Assembly: GCF_900112825.1 (NCBI RefSeq)
Contig: NZ_FONE01000026.1
Span: 1-43,752 of the forward strand
Length of the DNA: 43,752 nucleotides
From: Nitrosomonas sp. Nm166
GTDB lineage: Bacteria > Pseudomonadota > Gammaproteobacteria > Burkholderiales > Nitrosomonadaceae
Reading direction: 5' to 3'
Shown here: piece by piece, positions 17,221 to 26,180 of the stretch
Position numbering within the stretch: position 1 is the first letter of the stretch
Layout of the letters: each line of letters starts with the position of its first letter
Position numbers and translations under genes: made by a program
The notes under the pieces: model-generated
What the model was told of the DNA's origin: nothing
Database searches by the model: none
What the model saw: the letters and a program-made list of their open reading frames with translations, nothing else

Positions 17221-18513
17221 TTGGAAGACATGCCGCTGCACATCATGCTGATTGCATTGGTGTTCTTGTTAATTCTATCCGGTTTTTTCTCCTTATCTGA
17301 GACCAGCATGATGGCGATTAATCGTTATCGCTTGCGGCATCTCGCCAAGCAAGGCCATCGTAGCGCTCGATTGACTGTAAAATTGCTCGATCATACGGAT
17401 CGCTTACTGGGTGTCATTTTACTGGGTAATAATTTACTTAACACAGCCTCTGCAATGTTAGTGGCTGTCATTATCGCTAAGCTTTTTGCTCATGATGATT
17501 TTGCACTGTTCATAGGCACGATAGCTGTTACTTTTGCCATTCTGGTGTTCAGTGAAATTACTCCCAAAGTCGTCGCCGCTGCCTATCCAGAGCGTATTGC
17601 GTTAACAGCTAGTTATGTACTGACCCCCTTATTAATCATTTGCTATCCTGTTGTATGGTTCATTAATTTGTTTGTCCGAGGATTGCTGATCCTGTTTCGA
17701 TTGCAACCCAAAAAAGGCGAGCTCGAGCAAAAAATAAGTACCGAAGAACTTAAGACCTTGGTATTGGAAGGCGGGCATTTCATACAGCATAAGCATCAAA
17801 GTATGCTGCTGAATTTGTTCGATCTAGAAACCATCACGGTAGATGATGTCATTGTGCCGCGCAGTCAGATTGAAGCAATTGATATGGATGCGGATGATGA
17901 GATGATCCATGCGCAATTATTGACGTGTCATCATACGCGCTTGCCCATCTATCGTGAACGCGTAGATAATATTGTGGGTATTGTTCATGTGCGCAAGGTT
18001 TTGAATCAAATGCAAAATGGCAAAATAACAGCAGAAGCGCTTGAAGCAGTGATGCGTGAACCCTATTTTATCCCCTCAGGTACACCCTTATTTTCTCAAT
18101 TGCAGCTATTTCAGGAAAATCAGCAGAGAGTTGGCTTGGTGGTTGATGAATATGGTGAATGGATGGGCTTGGTTACCTTGGAAGACATTATCGAAGAAAT
18201 TATTGGAGAGTTTACGACCCATGCACCCACTCAAACCAGCACATTTTTGAAGCAGGAAGATGGCAGCGTGATTGTCGAGGGCAGCACATTATTGCGTGAA
18301 TTAAATCGCAAGCTTGATTTCCAGTTTCCACTGGATGGGCCAAAAACCTTGAATGGCCTGATACTGGAACATTTTCAGGATATCCCGGAAGCAGGAATCG
18401 GGCTAAATATTGCCGGTTATCCAATGGAAATCATTCAAACCAAAAACCGAGTGGTAAAAACTGTTAGAATTTTTCCAGCCTTGACAGAAGTTGAAACAAA
18501 AACCCAGGAGTAG
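17221..18513 (+). CDS. CorB/CNNM-type transporter (DUF21, CBS pair, CorC/HlyC domain)
   Basis: This 430-residue inner-membrane protein has the CNNM/DUF21 domain (about residues 5-175, with GFFSLSETSMMAINRYRL and GNNLLNTASAML), a CBS pair (about 195-330, with VPRSQIEAIDMDAD, TRLPIYRERVDNIVGIVHVRKVL and GLVVDEYGEWMGLVTLEDIIEEIIGE) and a C-terminal CorC_HlyC domain (about 345-425). The family handles Mg2+ or Co2+ efflux; the bacterial homologue is CorB. It starts at TTG 17221 with AAGGTG nearby. An ATG three codons later lies too near a GGAAG to be preferred. Adjacent to tRNA-Arg, with no operon partner. Confidence 0.85.
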   Translation: MEDMPLHIMLIALVFLLILSGFFSLSETSMMAINRYRLRHLAKQGHRSARLTVKLLDHTDRLLGVILLGNNLLNTASAMLVAVIIAKLFAHDDFALFIGTIAVTFAILVFSEITPKVVAAAYPERIALTASYVLTPLLIICYPVVWFINLFVRGLLILFRLQPKKGELEQKISTEELKTLVLEGGHFIQHKHQSMLLNLFDLETITVDDVIVPRSQIEAIDMDADDEMIHAQLLTCHHTRLPIYRERVDNIVGIVHVRKVLNQMQNGKITAEALEAVMREPYFIPSGTPLFSQLQLFQENQQRVGLVVDEYGEWMGLVTLEDIIEEIIGEFTTHAPTQTSTFLKQEDGSVIVEGSTLLRELNRKLDFQFPLDGPKTLNGLILEHFQDIPEAGIGLNIAGYPMEIIQTKNRVVKTVRIFPALTEVETKTQE

Positions 18514-18634
18514 TTTAAAATTTCTAATCGAATTTTAGTGTTATCGTGCTGATATAAATTTAATCCAGGTTGGACGAGAACTATAAAAGCAGATATCCTG
18601 TCAGCCGATAAAAGTCATCAAAACTTTCATCAAA

Positions 18635-18711
18635 GCGCCCATAGCTCAGCTGGATAGAGTACCGCCCTCCGAAGGCGGGGGTCGCACGTTCGAATCGTGT
18701 TGGGCGCGCCA
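18635..18711 (+). tRNA. tRNA-Arg (anticodon CCG)
   Basis: A 77-base cloverleaf with acceptor stem GCGCCCA/TGGGCGC, D-stem GCTC/GAGT, anticodon stem CCGCC/GGCGG with loop CTCCGAA, T-arm GCACG TTCGAAT CGTGT and encoded CCA. The anticodon CCG reads CGG. Confidence 0.95.
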
Positions 18712-18765
18712 TATATCATCTAATGTATAGATAGAGCTGCAAAAAAAGCTTTGATGGGATTTTTT

Positions 18766-18794
18766 TTGACATTCAAGACAACCGGTCGTATTAT
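18766..18794 (+). promoter_or_regulatory. tetR promoter with operator in the spacer; leaderless start
   Basis: TTGACA (18766-18771), a 17-base spacer and TATTAT (18789-18794) form a near-consensus sigma-70 promoter. The palindromic operator GACAACCGGTCGTATT (18777-18792) fills the spacer and the -10 box, the geometry of autorepression. The -10 ends only six bases before the tetR ATG, so transcription should begin about at the start codon. Confidence 0.75.
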
Positions 18795-18800
18795 AAACAA

Positions 18801-19397
18801 ATGCCTAAATCAATCCAAAAAGAACTGAATAGAGAAAACTTGCTGAACCAAGGGGTTGCCTTTTTTATAGCGCAAGGCTATCACGGTACCGGACTACAGG
18901 AGATTTTGGATGCAGTCAACGTTCCCAAAGGTTCTTTTTATAATTACTTTGATAGTAAAGACGATTTTTGTGCCGAAGTCATTCAGCATTATATCCATCC
19001 GTTTATCGCACAATTATCCATATACTTAAACCAATCCGACACGGATGCGCTGGGTGCAATCAGGCGTTATTTTGACGAGCTCATTGAGGAGCTTGAAAAG
19101 AACGCGTTCAAAGGAGGTTGTCTGCTCGGCAATCTGATGGGAGAAATCGGCAATAGCAGTGATGCTTGTCAGGAATCCCTTCAATCGGCAGTTAAAAACT
19201 ATCGGGATTTATTGCAATCTGGGTTGGCCAGGGCCCAGCAGCAAGGTACAGTAAGAAGGGACAAGACAGCTGAGGAAATGGCTGATTTGCTGGTAAATAC
19301 CTGGCAAGGGGCTTTATTGCGAATGAAAATAGAAAAATCATCCGCACCGATTAAACAATGTTGCCATACTTTGCTGGAAGATTATTTTAAAGCCTGA
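18801..19397 (+). CDS. TetR/AcrR-family transcriptional repressor
   Basis: This 198-residue protein has a TetR DNA-binding domain (about residues 6-60) with the signature GYHGTGLQEILDAVNVPKGSFYNYFDSKDDF, and a helical ligand domain typical of the AcuR/YxaF branch (CLLGNLMGEIGN, NTWQGALLRMKIEKS). The only plausible start is ATG 18801; the next Met is inside the ligand domain. There is no Shine-Dalgarno and almost no leader, so the mRNA is probably leaderless. Two related palindromes, one in its own promoter and one after the gene, mark it as repressor of itself and of the next two genes. The inducer is unknown. Confidence 0.85.
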   Translation: MPKSIQKELNRENLLNQGVAFFIAQGYHGTGLQEILDAVNVPKGSFYNYFDSKDDFCAEVIQHYIHPFIAQLSIYLNQSDTDALGAIRRYFDELIEELEKNAFKGGCLLGNLMGEIGNSSDACQESLQSAVKNYRDLLQSGLARAQQQGTVRRDKTAEEMADLLVNTWQGALLRMKIEKSSAPIKQCCHTLLEDYFKA

Positions 19398-19416
19398 TTG
19401 ATGCTTTCATAAAATA

Positions 19417-19432
19417 GACGACCGGTCATATT
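19417..19432 (+). promoter_or_regulatory. second TetR operator, in front of the DUF4242 gene
   Basis: GACGACCGGTCATATT differs at only two positions from the 18777 site and shares the core ACCGGTC. It lies 26 bases upstream of the DUF4242 ATG, as expected for a regulated downstream promoter. Confidence 0.7.
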
Positions 19433-19458
19433 TTAGCCAATACTACAGGAGAAGTGAA

Positions 19459-19731
19459 ATGCCAAAATATATTATCGAACGTGAAATTCCCGGCGCAGGC
19501 TCGCTTAGCCAGCAAGATCTGCAAGCCATTTCACAGAAATCATGCAGCATCCTGAACAGCATGGGCCCACGCATCCAGTGGCTGGAAAGCTATGTGACGG
19601 ATGATAAAGTCTATTGCGTCTACATTGCACCCGACGAAGCCACCATCAGAGCACATGCCGAGCAAGGCGACTTTCCCGCCAATTGTGTCTCTCAAGTTAG
19701 ATCCGTGATTGATCCAACCACGGCTGAATAG
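19459..19731 (+). CDS. DUF4242 small protein (nickel-binding type)
   Basis: This 90-residue protein fits DUF4242: MPKYIIEREIPGAG, IQWLESYVTDDKVYCVYIAPDEATIRAHAEQGDFPANCVSQVRSVIDPTT. A Streptomyces relative was shown to bind nickel, and others form a ferredoxin-like dimer. C61-equivalent Cys and His residues in VYCVY and RAHAE could serve as ligands here. AGGAG is near the ATG. It lies between the TetR operator and a TPR protein gene, 49 bases upstream of it, and probably forms an operon with that gene. The substrate or signal is unknown. Confidence 0.75.
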   Translation: MPKYIIEREIPGAGSLSQQDLQAISQKSCSILNSMGPRIQWLESYVTDDKVYCVYIAPDEATIRAHAEQGDFPANCVSQVRSVIDPTTAE

Positions 19732-19780
19732 AATAGGAAAGTTTCTATTGATCACGAAATTTTATTAAGAGGTAACGCTC

Positions 19781-21544
19781 ATGCAATCTCATGCTATTCA
19801 TTTCACGGTATTCATTCTGATCCTGGTCGTTGTCGGCATTTCCGGATCATTTGCCGCGACTGAAACATTAACCGCAACCAGAAAACCTGAGACCTCAGCA
19901 GAACCAAAAGAGCGCCATAAGCATTTTGTACCATCCGATGCAACACGTAAACCGGAGTCGGACGATCAACTTGCACCCAGACTGCATAACCTGGGTACGC
20001 ACACATTTCCCGTCAGCACCCGAAATCCATTAGCACAACAATACATTAACCAAGGTCTTAACCTTGCGTACGCGTTCAACCATGCCGAAGCGCGGCGTGC
20101 GTTCCGCGAGGCAGCACGGCTCGATCCAGAGCTTGCAATGGCTTACTGGGGTCAGGCACTCGTGCTCGGTCCTAACATTAATGCATTGATGGAACCGAAC
20201 GAGGAGCCACAGGCTCTGGAGTTGGTGCAGCAAGCCAAGTTACGGATGATAAACGCTTCACCGAGAGAACAAGCGCTTATCAGCGCGCTTGAGAAGCGTT
20301 ATTCAGGAAAAGCCGAGTACCGGACAACGAATGATAAGGCTTATGCGGAGGCGATGCGAGAAGTATATCAGCGTTTTCCGGACGACTTGAATATTGCCAT
20401 GCTATACGTTGAATCGATGATGGATCTGCGACCCTGGGGCTACTGGATGCCGGATGGTACGCCCTATGAGGGCACAGCCGAAATTGTCGCGCTTACTGAA
20501 GAAGTGTTGCGACGCAATCCGAAACACCCCGGTGCACTACACATGTATATTCACCTGATAGAGCCGACCAGCACACCCGAGAGAGCAGAGCAGGCAGCCG
20601 ATACACTGCTGACTTTGATGCCGGCGGCAGGACACACGGTACACATGGCGTCGCATATTTATCAGCGCGTCGGCCGCTACGCCGATTCCATGAAGAGCAA
20701 TCAACTGGCTATCGCAGCAGACGAGGATTATATTACACAGGGCCATGCGCACGGTTTATATCCGATGGTGTACTATCCGCACAACATTCACTTTCTCTGG
20801 TTCGCAGCTACCGTAGATGGTCAAAGCAAAATTGCCATCGAGTCTGCAAGAGAAGCTGCCAGCAAGATTGGCGATGAAGTACTCAAGGCCATTCCATTGA
20901 CAGCAATTTTCCGTGTGACACCTTACTGGGCGCTCGCCAGATTCGGGCACTGGAAGGAAATTCTTGCAGAGCCTGCGCCGCCGTTGACCAGTCCATTTTT
21001 AACTGGAAGCTGGCATTATGTGCGCGGCCTTGCATTGGTCGCAACACAGCAATTGCAACAAGCTGAGCAGGAGTTGTCAGCGTTGCGTAAGATCATGAAA
21101 GATCCATCACTAAACCATCCGCTACTTTCGAAAAATACCACCAGCACAGTGCTGAACGCCGCGCCAGAGGTACTTGCGGGCGAAATCGCTGCAGCACGTG
21201 GCCAGTTCGATCAGGCCATTGCGCACCTTGAGAAAGCAGCTCGCCTGGAAGATGCCCTGGTATATACAGAACCATCGGAGTTTCACCTGCCGCCACGGCT
21301 GGCGCTGGGTGCCATCTTACTGGAATCAGGACAGCCTGCCGAAGCAGAAACGGTTTACTGGGAAGATCTGCGGCGCAATCGTAACAATGGATGGGCGCTG
21401 TACGGATTGGTGCAAGCCTTGCGTGCGCAACAGAAGGATGATCAAGCAGCGCTCATTGAAGCACGTTTCAAAAAGGCCTGGGCACGTGCCGACGTATCCC
21501 TTGCTGCATCTCGCTTTGGACGGCCGAGTAACACTAATAAATAA
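19781..21544 (+). CDS. exported TPR-repeat protein
   Basis: This 587-residue protein has a signal peptide (about residues 5-26), a basic low-complexity linker (RKPETSAEPKERHKH), then a long helical region starting PLAQQYINQGLNLAYAFNHAEARRAFREAARLDPELAMAYW, a clear tetratricopeptide unit, with further units near 395-430 and 475-580. A His-rich stretch, GALHMYIHLIE (252-262) and GHTVHMASHIY (284-294), could be a metal site but could also be structural. TPR proteins mediate protein contact, here in the periplasm or outside. It follows the DUF4242 gene under the TetR circuit. No enzyme domain was recognised. Confidence 0.7.
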   Translation: MQSHAIHFTVFILILVVVGISGSFAATETLTATRKPETSAEPKERHKHFVPSDATRKPESDDQLAPRLHNLGTHTFPVSTRNPLAQQYINQGLNLAYAFNHAEARRAFREAARLDPELAMAYWGQALVLGPNINALMEPNEEPQALELVQQAKLRMINASPREQALISALEKRYSGKAEYRTTNDKAYAEAMREVYQRFPDDLNIAMLYVESMMDLRPWGYWMPDGTPYEGTAEIVALTEEVLRRNPKHPGALHMYIHLIEPTSTPERAEQAADTLLTLMPAAGHTVHMASHIYQRVGRYADSMKSNQLAIAADEDYITQGHAHGLYPMVYYPHNIHFLWFAATVDGQSKIAIESAREAASKIGDEVLKAIPLTAIFRVTPYWALARFGHWKEILAEPAPPLTSPFLTGSWHYVRGLALVATQQLQQAEQELSALRKIMKDPSLNHPLLSKNTTSTVLNAAPEVLAGEIAAARGQFDQAIAHLEKAARLEDALVYTEPSEFHLPPRLALGAILLESGQPAEAETVYWEDLRRNRNNGWALYGLVQALRAQQKDDQAALIEARFKKAWARADVSLAASRFGRPSNTNK

Positions 21545-21666
21545 AAAGCGCATATAGCAGAGCTGCAGCCAATGCCTCGATTATTCGAAAACTATTCGAG
21601 ATATCCTTGATTCCCAGCTATGCCTGCAATATGATCCCTGTCATAAAAGCCATAGAAAAGGGTGTG

Positions 21667-22272
21667 ATGTTTACTGGAATCATAGAAGCCATCGGTGAAA
21701 TAAGGCAGATTCGTCCGATAGAAAATAATATACATTTTGGGCTGTGTTTAAGTATTTTTCCGGGCAATTTGGACCTGAGCGATGTTAAGCCAGGCGATAG
21801 TATTGCTGTGAATGGCGCTTGTTTGACAGTCACCACATTAGCAAATGGCCTCTTTACGGTGGATGTTTCGCAGGAAACCTTAAACTGTACGCAAGGATTG
21901 GATCAGATCGATGCACGCGTTAATCTGGAAAAGGCGATGCGTTTGTCCGACCGATTGGGTGGACATTTGGTGAGCGGGCATGTGGATGCCACTGGAACGG
22001 TGGTAAAATTTGAACCGGCAGGTGAGAGCTTTTTACTGACCATTAAAGCACCGCTGTCGTTACTGCGATACATTACCCATAAAGGTTCAATCACAATCAA
22101 TGGCGTAAGCCTGACGGTTAATCAGATTGACGACGATGAGTTTTCTATCAACCTGATTCCACATACCTTAGCGATGACGACTTTGAACGAACTTGCGCCG
22201 GGCATGCGTGTGAACCTGGAAACAGACATGCTGGCGCGTTATGTGGCACGATTATTAAATTTAAATGCTTAA
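21667..22272 (+). CDS. ribE: riboflavin synthase, alpha subunit
   Basis: The preferred start ATG 21667 (MFTGIIEAIG) gives 201 residues; the frame upstream is untranslated, since AAAAGGGTGTG precedes this ATG. The protein is the two-barrel riboflavin synthase, each barrel with an xLxGHxVxGHVD-type element (GGHLVSGHVDATG at about 96-108) and a SITINGVSLTVN stretch. It joins two 6,7-dimethyl-8-ribityllumazine molecules into riboflavin, in the cytosol. It heads the rib cluster with ribB and ribH, followed by nusB-thiL-pgpA. No FMN riboswitch was seen upstream. Confidence 0.95.
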   Translation: MFTGIIEAIGEIRQIRPIENNIHFGLCLSIFPGNLDLSDVKPGDSIAVNGACLTVTTLANGLFTVDVSQETLNCTQGLDQIDARVNLEKAMRLSDRLGGHLVSGHVDATGTVVKFEPAGESFLLTIKAPLSLLRYITHKGSITINGVSLTVNQIDDDEFSINLIPHTLAMTTLNELAPGMRVNLETDMLARYVARLLNLNA

Positions 22273-22296
22273 GTCTATCAACGAGATTAAACAGTC

Positions 22297-23394
22297 ATGA
22301 CGATCAGCGCCATCCAGGACATTATTGCTGATCTTAAATGCGGCAAAATGGTCATTCTTGTCGATGAAGAAGATCGTGAGAATGAAGGGGATCTGGTCCT
22401 TGCCGCCGATTTTGTGACGCCAGAGGCCATCAATTTTATGGCCACCCATGGCCGCGGGCTGATCTGCCTGACTTTGACTGAGGAAAAGTGTCATCAGTTG
22501 GATTTACCTTTAATGGTATCCGCTAATCGCGCGCCCTTAGGTACTAATTTCACGCTATCCATCGAAGCAGCCAGTGGAGTCACCACAGGTATTTCTGCAG
22601 CCGATCGCGCACATACCATTCAAGCAGCCGTTAAAGCCGATGCCAAACCGCAAGACATTGTGCAACCAGGGCATATTTTTCCATTGATGGCGCAAAAAGG
22701 CGGCGTCCTGGTGCGTGCAGGCCATACGGAAGCAGGATGTGATTTAGCTAGAATGGCAGGCTTGACAGCAGCTTCGGTCATCTGTGAAATTCTGAAAGAA
22801 GATGGCAGTATGGCGCGGCTGCCTGATTTAATGGAATTTGCACGTAAGCACCAGCTCAAAATTGGCGCTATTGCGGATCTGATTCAATACCGTAGTCAAA
22901 CCGAGAGCTTGGTTTCGCGCGTAGCTGAGCGTAAGATTCAAACATTGCACGGTGAATTTCTGCTGATAGCCTATCATGATGAAATAGCCAATACCACCCA
23001 TCTGGCTTTGACCAAGGGCGAGATCAATCCAACAACCGAAACATTGGTACGCGTCCATGAACCCTTGTCTGTGATTGATTTATTGGATATGGACGATCAT
23101 ACGCACTCCTGGAATATCCATGAAGCAATGAAATTGATCGCTGAAGCAGGGCGAGGAGTGATCGTCCTTCTACATCGTAAAGAAAGTTCAGCCAAATCGA
23201 TTGAACGCATTCAATTAAAGGAATCTCACGCTAGCCCTATCAAGACAGACCTGCGTAATCATGGTATCGGCGCCCAAATACTGAAAGATCTGAACGTTGG
23301 GAAAATGCGACTTATGGCCGCACCGAGAAAAATGCCCAGCGTGACAGGGTTCGGTTTGGAAGTGACCAGTTACGCGGAAACCCACAGGCGATAA
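22297..23394 (+). CDS. ribB: 3,4-DHBP synthase with a degenerate GTP cyclohydrolase II domain
   Basis: Residues about 1-200 are DHBP synthase, with [26 protein letters not shown] and [20 protein letters not shown] carrying the metal and substrate residues. The second half aligns with GTP cyclohydrolase II but has lost the zinc-binding cysteines: the usual C(x10)CDC segment is replaced by [22 protein letters not shown], with no Cys. The second domain is therefore probably not a zinc cyclohydrolase. Such fusions (sometimes called RibBX) are widespread in proteobacteria, and a separate ribA is expected elsewhere. It makes L-3,4-dihydroxy-2-butanone 4-phosphate from ribulose 5-phosphate. ATG 22297 follows ribE by 24 bases. 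Confidence 0.9.
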   Translation: MTISAIQDIIADLKCGKMVILVDEEDRENEGDLVLAADFVTPEAINFMATHGRGLICLTLTEEKCHQLDLPLMVSANRAPLGTNFTLSIEAASGVTTGISAADRAHTIQAAVKADAKPQDIVQPGHIFPLMAQKGGVLVRAGHTEAGCDLARMAGLTAASVICEILKEDGSMARLPDLMEFARKHQLKIGAIADLIQYRSQTESLVSRVAERKIQTLHGEFLLIAYHDEIANTTHLALTKGEINPTTETLVRVHEPLSVIDLLDMDDHTHSWNIHEAMKLIAEAGRGVIVLLHRKESSAKSIERIQLKESHASPIKTDLRNHGIGAQILKDLNVGKMRLMAAPRKMPSVTGFGLEVTSYAETHRR

Positions 23395-23438
23395 TTTTAA
23401 ATTTTTAGCATCGCTCAATTAACTGACAGGAGCCAGAT

Positions 23439-23921
23439 ATGCCGTACTACAACGATATTCTAGAATTTGAACCTAACCTGGATGGATCTGATCTACGCAT
23501 CGGTATTGTCATGAGCCGTTTCAATATTGAAATCGGGGAAGGATTACTCAGCGCTTGTATCGCGGAACTCAAGAAGAACAAGGTGCAAGATGCCAATATC
23601 CTGCTCGTTACTGTCCCGGGTGCTCTGGAAATTCCGTTGGCATTGAAAAGAATGGCGATGGCCGATCAATTTGATGCATTGATTGCATTGGGTGCAGTCA
23701 TTCGTGGCGATACTTATCATTTTGAAATAGTCGCTAATGAATCTGCGCGTGGCTTAACAATGGTGCAGATTGAAGCAGAAATTCCGATCGCCAATGGCAT
23801 ATTGACTACGGATAACGATGATCAAGCAATCGTCCGCATGAGTCAGAAAGGCACCGAATCTGCACAGGCCGCACTGGAAATGGCTAACCTGCAGATAAAA
23901 ATTGATGAAGTCGCCTTATAG
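23439..23921 (+). CDS. ribH: lumazine synthase
   Basis: This 160-residue protein has the lumazine synthase landmarks: [12 protein letters not shown] (substrate ring), [29 protein letters not shown] with the catalytic His, ESARGL, and NGILTTDND. It condenses DHBP with the aminouracil to 6,7-dimethyl-8-ribityllumazine, and assembles as a pentamer or icosahedral shell. ACAGGAG precedes the ATG. It sits between ribB and nusB, the standard order. Confidence 0.95.
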   Translation: MPYYNDILEFEPNLDGSDLRIGIVMSRFNIEIGEGLLSACIAELKKNKVQDANILLVTVPGALEIPLALKRMAMADQFDALIALGAVIRGDTYHFEIVANESARGLTMVQIEAEIPIANGILTTDNDDQAIVRMSQKGTESAQAALEMANLQIKIDEVAL

Positions 23922-23967
23922 ATTTTAGATTTGCAACAGCTGAACAGGAACTGATCGTTAATAAGAA

Positions 23968-24426
23968 ATGGATAAACAACACAAGAGCCGTCGTCGGATT
24001 GCGCGCGAGTTTGCATTACAAGGTATTTATCAATGGAAAATTGCTGGAGGCACAGCAAGCTTTATTGAACAACAGCTCCGCGAATCCGATGAATTCAAGC
24101 ATGTGGATGAAAAGCATTTTTCACATTTGCTGCAAGGCGTCTTACAGGATGTGTCAGAACTTGATAAGCACATCCAGCCCTGTTTGGATCGTCCTTTCAG
24201 CGAACTGAGCCCGGTAGAGTTTGCCATTTTATTATTGAGCACTTTTGAATTAATCCATCATCCGGAAATTCCTTACCGAGCGATCATCAATGAAGCGATA
24301 GAATTGGCCAGAACTTACGGCGGCAGCGAAGGCTATAAATATGTGAATGGGGTATTGGACAAATTGGCCATTCAGTTGCGCGCAGTTGAGATAGAAGCGC
24401 AGAAATTGGCAAAGAACCAGACATAA
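23968..24426 (+). CDS. nusB: transcription antitermination factor NusB
   Basis: This 152-residue protein matches NusB: RRRIAREFALQGIYQWKIAGG, a helical core, LSPVEFAILLLSTFELIHHPEIPYRAIINEAIELARTYGGSEGYKYVNGVLDKL. With NusE (S10) it binds boxA on rRNA leaders for antitermination. Length and gene order (after ribH, before thiL) are standard for proteobacteria. Confidence 0.95.
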   Translation: MDKQHKSRRRIAREFALQGIYQWKIAGGTASFIEQQLRESDEFKHVDEKHFSHLLQGVLQDVSELDKHIQPCLDRPFSELSPVEFAILLLSTFELIHHPEIPYRAIINEAIELARTYGGSEGYKYVNGVLDKLAIQLRAVEIEAQKLAKNQT

Positions 24427-24441
24427 TTTAATTAAAACAAC

Positions 24442-25419
24442 GTGTGCTCAGAATTCGATATTATTCATCGCTATTTCAAACGGCCAACCCCTCGCGCAGT
24501 GCTGGGAATTGGCGACGATGCTGCGCTTATTACATCATCAGCCAAAATGGAACTGGCTATCTCAACGGATACTTTGGTATGTGGCAAGCATTTCTTTGCT
24601 GATACGGACCCTTATAAACTCGGCTATAAATCCCTGGCAGTAAATCTCTCCGATATGGCCGCAATGGGAGCAAAACCTCGCTGGGCATTACTGGCTTTGA
24701 CGCTGCCGGGCGATTTGGTGAAGCAGAGTACAACATGGCTAAATAAATTTAGTGACGGTTTTTTTGCACTGGCTGATGCGCATCAGGTGGAGTTAATCGG
24801 GGGCGATACCACTTCCGGGCCGCTGAATATCGGTGTGCAAATTATAGGAGAGGTTGCAGCAGGCCAAGCCTTACGCCGCAGTGACGCCAGAGTGGGCGAT
24901 GATATCTGGGTTTCCGGACAGGTAGGCGATGCTGCATTGGCACTCAATCATGAACTGCAGCAGATCATCCTGACATCCGATGAGATTGCGCAATGCTTGC
25001 CTGCATTACTGATTCCCACAGCCCGGGTTGATCTTGGGCAACGCTTGATCGGCCTGGCGCATAGTGCAATTGATATATCCGATGGATTAATGGCAGATTT
25101 GGGGCATATCCTGGCCGCTTCAGAGAAAGCAGCCCATATCTATATGGCTGATCTGCCGAGTTCATCCACATTAAAAAAATATTTGCATCAATCGTTCGCT
25201 ATCCATTGCTTGTTGGCGGGCGGAGATGATTACGAGCTATGCTTCACTGTGCCTAAAATAAATCGCGAGAAAATTGAAAATCTTGCTGCTGAACTGGCTA
25301 TTCCACTCACTCGCATCGGTGAGGTTCTTGCAGGCGAGGGTTTGATCGTGAAAGATGCCCAGGGAAATGCCATTACATTGGAGACCAGAGGATATGACCA
25401 CTTCAGTACCCGAAACTGA
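24442..25419 (+). CDS. thiL: thiamine-monophosphate kinase
   Basis: This 325-residue protein carries the ThiL/AIRS-fold features: LGIGDDAALI near the start, STDTLVCGKHFF, YKSLAVNLSDMAAMGAKP, LIGGDTTSGPLNI, AIDISDGLMADLGHI and AGGDDYELCFTV. It phosphorylates thiamine monophosphate to thiamine pyrophosphate. The start is GTG 24442, with no strong ribosome site; no ATG fits better. The 3' end overlaps pgpA by 26 bases. Confidence 0.93.
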   Translation: MCSEFDIIHRYFKRPTPRAVLGIGDDAALITSSAKMELAISTDTLVCGKHFFADTDPYKLGYKSLAVNLSDMAAMGAKPRWALLALTLPGDLVKQSTTWLNKFSDGFFALADAHQVELIGGDTTSGPLNIGVQIIGEVAAGQALRRSDARVGDDIWVSGQVGDAALALNHELQQIILTSDEIAQCLPALLIPTARVDLGQRLIGLAHSAIDISDGLMADLGHILAASEKAAHIYMADLPSSSTLKKYLHQSFAIHCLLAGGDDYELCFTVPKINREKIENLAAELAIPLTRIGEVLAGEGLIVKDAQGNAITLETRGYDHFSTRN

Positions 25420-25945
25420 TGATTTATCCAACATTCAGCCCGCTCAGATTCAACCGGATTTAGAGTTAATTTACAGTCATCCGGCCTATATCATCGCATT
25501 CTCAGGAGGGGTCGGATTAAGTCCCGTCGCTCCAGGTACGATGGGCTCGCTCGTCGCGTTTCCGTTATTCTGGCTGTTTAATCACTATCTGAGTCCGATT
25601 TATTTCTTGCTGCTGATTGATATCATGTTTATTGTCGGCATCTGGGCATGCGGTCTCAGCGGCAAAGCACTGGGCACGCCAGACCATAGCGGTATGGTAT
25701 GGGATGAAACCGTGGCATTTCTACTGGTTTTATACTTCACACCGGTAAATTGGATATGGCAGTTAGCCGCCTTTCTCTTATTCCGTTTTTTTGATATTGC
25801 CAAACCCCACCCTATCCGACATTACGATAGCCGTCTGCAAGGAGGGTTTGGCGTCATGTTTGATGATATGATCGCTGCATTTCTTACGTTACTTTGCTTA
25901 GCCGGATGGAAAGCATGGGTGTTATCCGAAGGATATGGCTCATAA
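25394..25945 (+). CDS. pgpA: phosphatidylglycerophosphatase A
   Basis: The likely start is ATG 25394 (MTTSVPETDD), preceded by GAGACCAGAGG, giving 183 residues; the open frame extends further upstream inside thiL. PgpA features include FSGGVGLSPVAPGTMGSL, the DE/DD motif WDETVAFLL, RFFDIAKPHPIRHYDSRLQGGFGVMFDDMIAA, and membrane segments. It dephosphorylates phosphatidylglycerol phosphate at the inner membrane. It is translationally coupled to thiL. Confidence 0.92.
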   Translation: MTTSVPETDDLSNIQPAQIQPDLELIYSHPAYIIAFSGGVGLSPVAPGTMGSLVAFPLFWLFNHYLSPIYFLLLIDIMFIVGIWACGLSGKALGTPDHSGMVWDETVAFLLVLYFTPVNWIWQLAAFLLFRFFDIAKPHPIRHYDSRLQGGFGVMFDDMIAAFLTLLCLAGWKAWVLSEGYGS

Positions 25946-25961
25946 AGTATTCATAATCTCA

Positions 25962-26162
25962 TTAACAGCAACGATTTAATCTTCCTTTACCACCGTATCG
26001 TGTTTCCTGACGTTCTCTAAAAAATTCCGCATAAGACATGACTGGTTGATCCGGATGCGCATTTCTCATGTGATCGACGTAAGTGCTGTATTCCGGCACA
26101 CCCACCATCAATCGCATGCTTTGTGAAAGTTGACGCATCGTCTGAGTAATTTTGTTATACAT
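25962..26162 (-). CDS. YbdD/YjiX-family small protein
   Basis: The ATG at 26162 gives 66 residues, preceded by TTGGAGAAAC as ribosome site; the longer frame begins with a TTG. The YbdD/YjiX (DUF466) family is marked by VGVPEYSTYVDHMRNAHPDQPVMSYAEFFRERQETRYGGK and RCC at the end. Members are nearly always linked to CstA/BtsT, and may act as a partner of the pyruvate transporter. The gene follows cstA with 18 bases between. Confidence 0.9.
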   Translation of the reverse strand: MYNKITQTMRQLSQSMRLMVGVPEYSTYVDHMRNAHPDQPVMSYAEFFRERQETRYGGKGRLNRCC

Positions 26163-26180
26163 TGCTCGTTTCTCCAATAT

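Noticed and set aside
18635..21544. tRNA-Arg(CCG) as an island attachment site for the tetR module
   Set aside because: No integrase and no repeat of the tRNA end were found near 21.5 kb.
21607..21666. Longer start for ribE
   Set aside because: The added 20 residues lack family similarity. The ATG at 21667 has a ribosome site and matches the usual MFTGIIE start.
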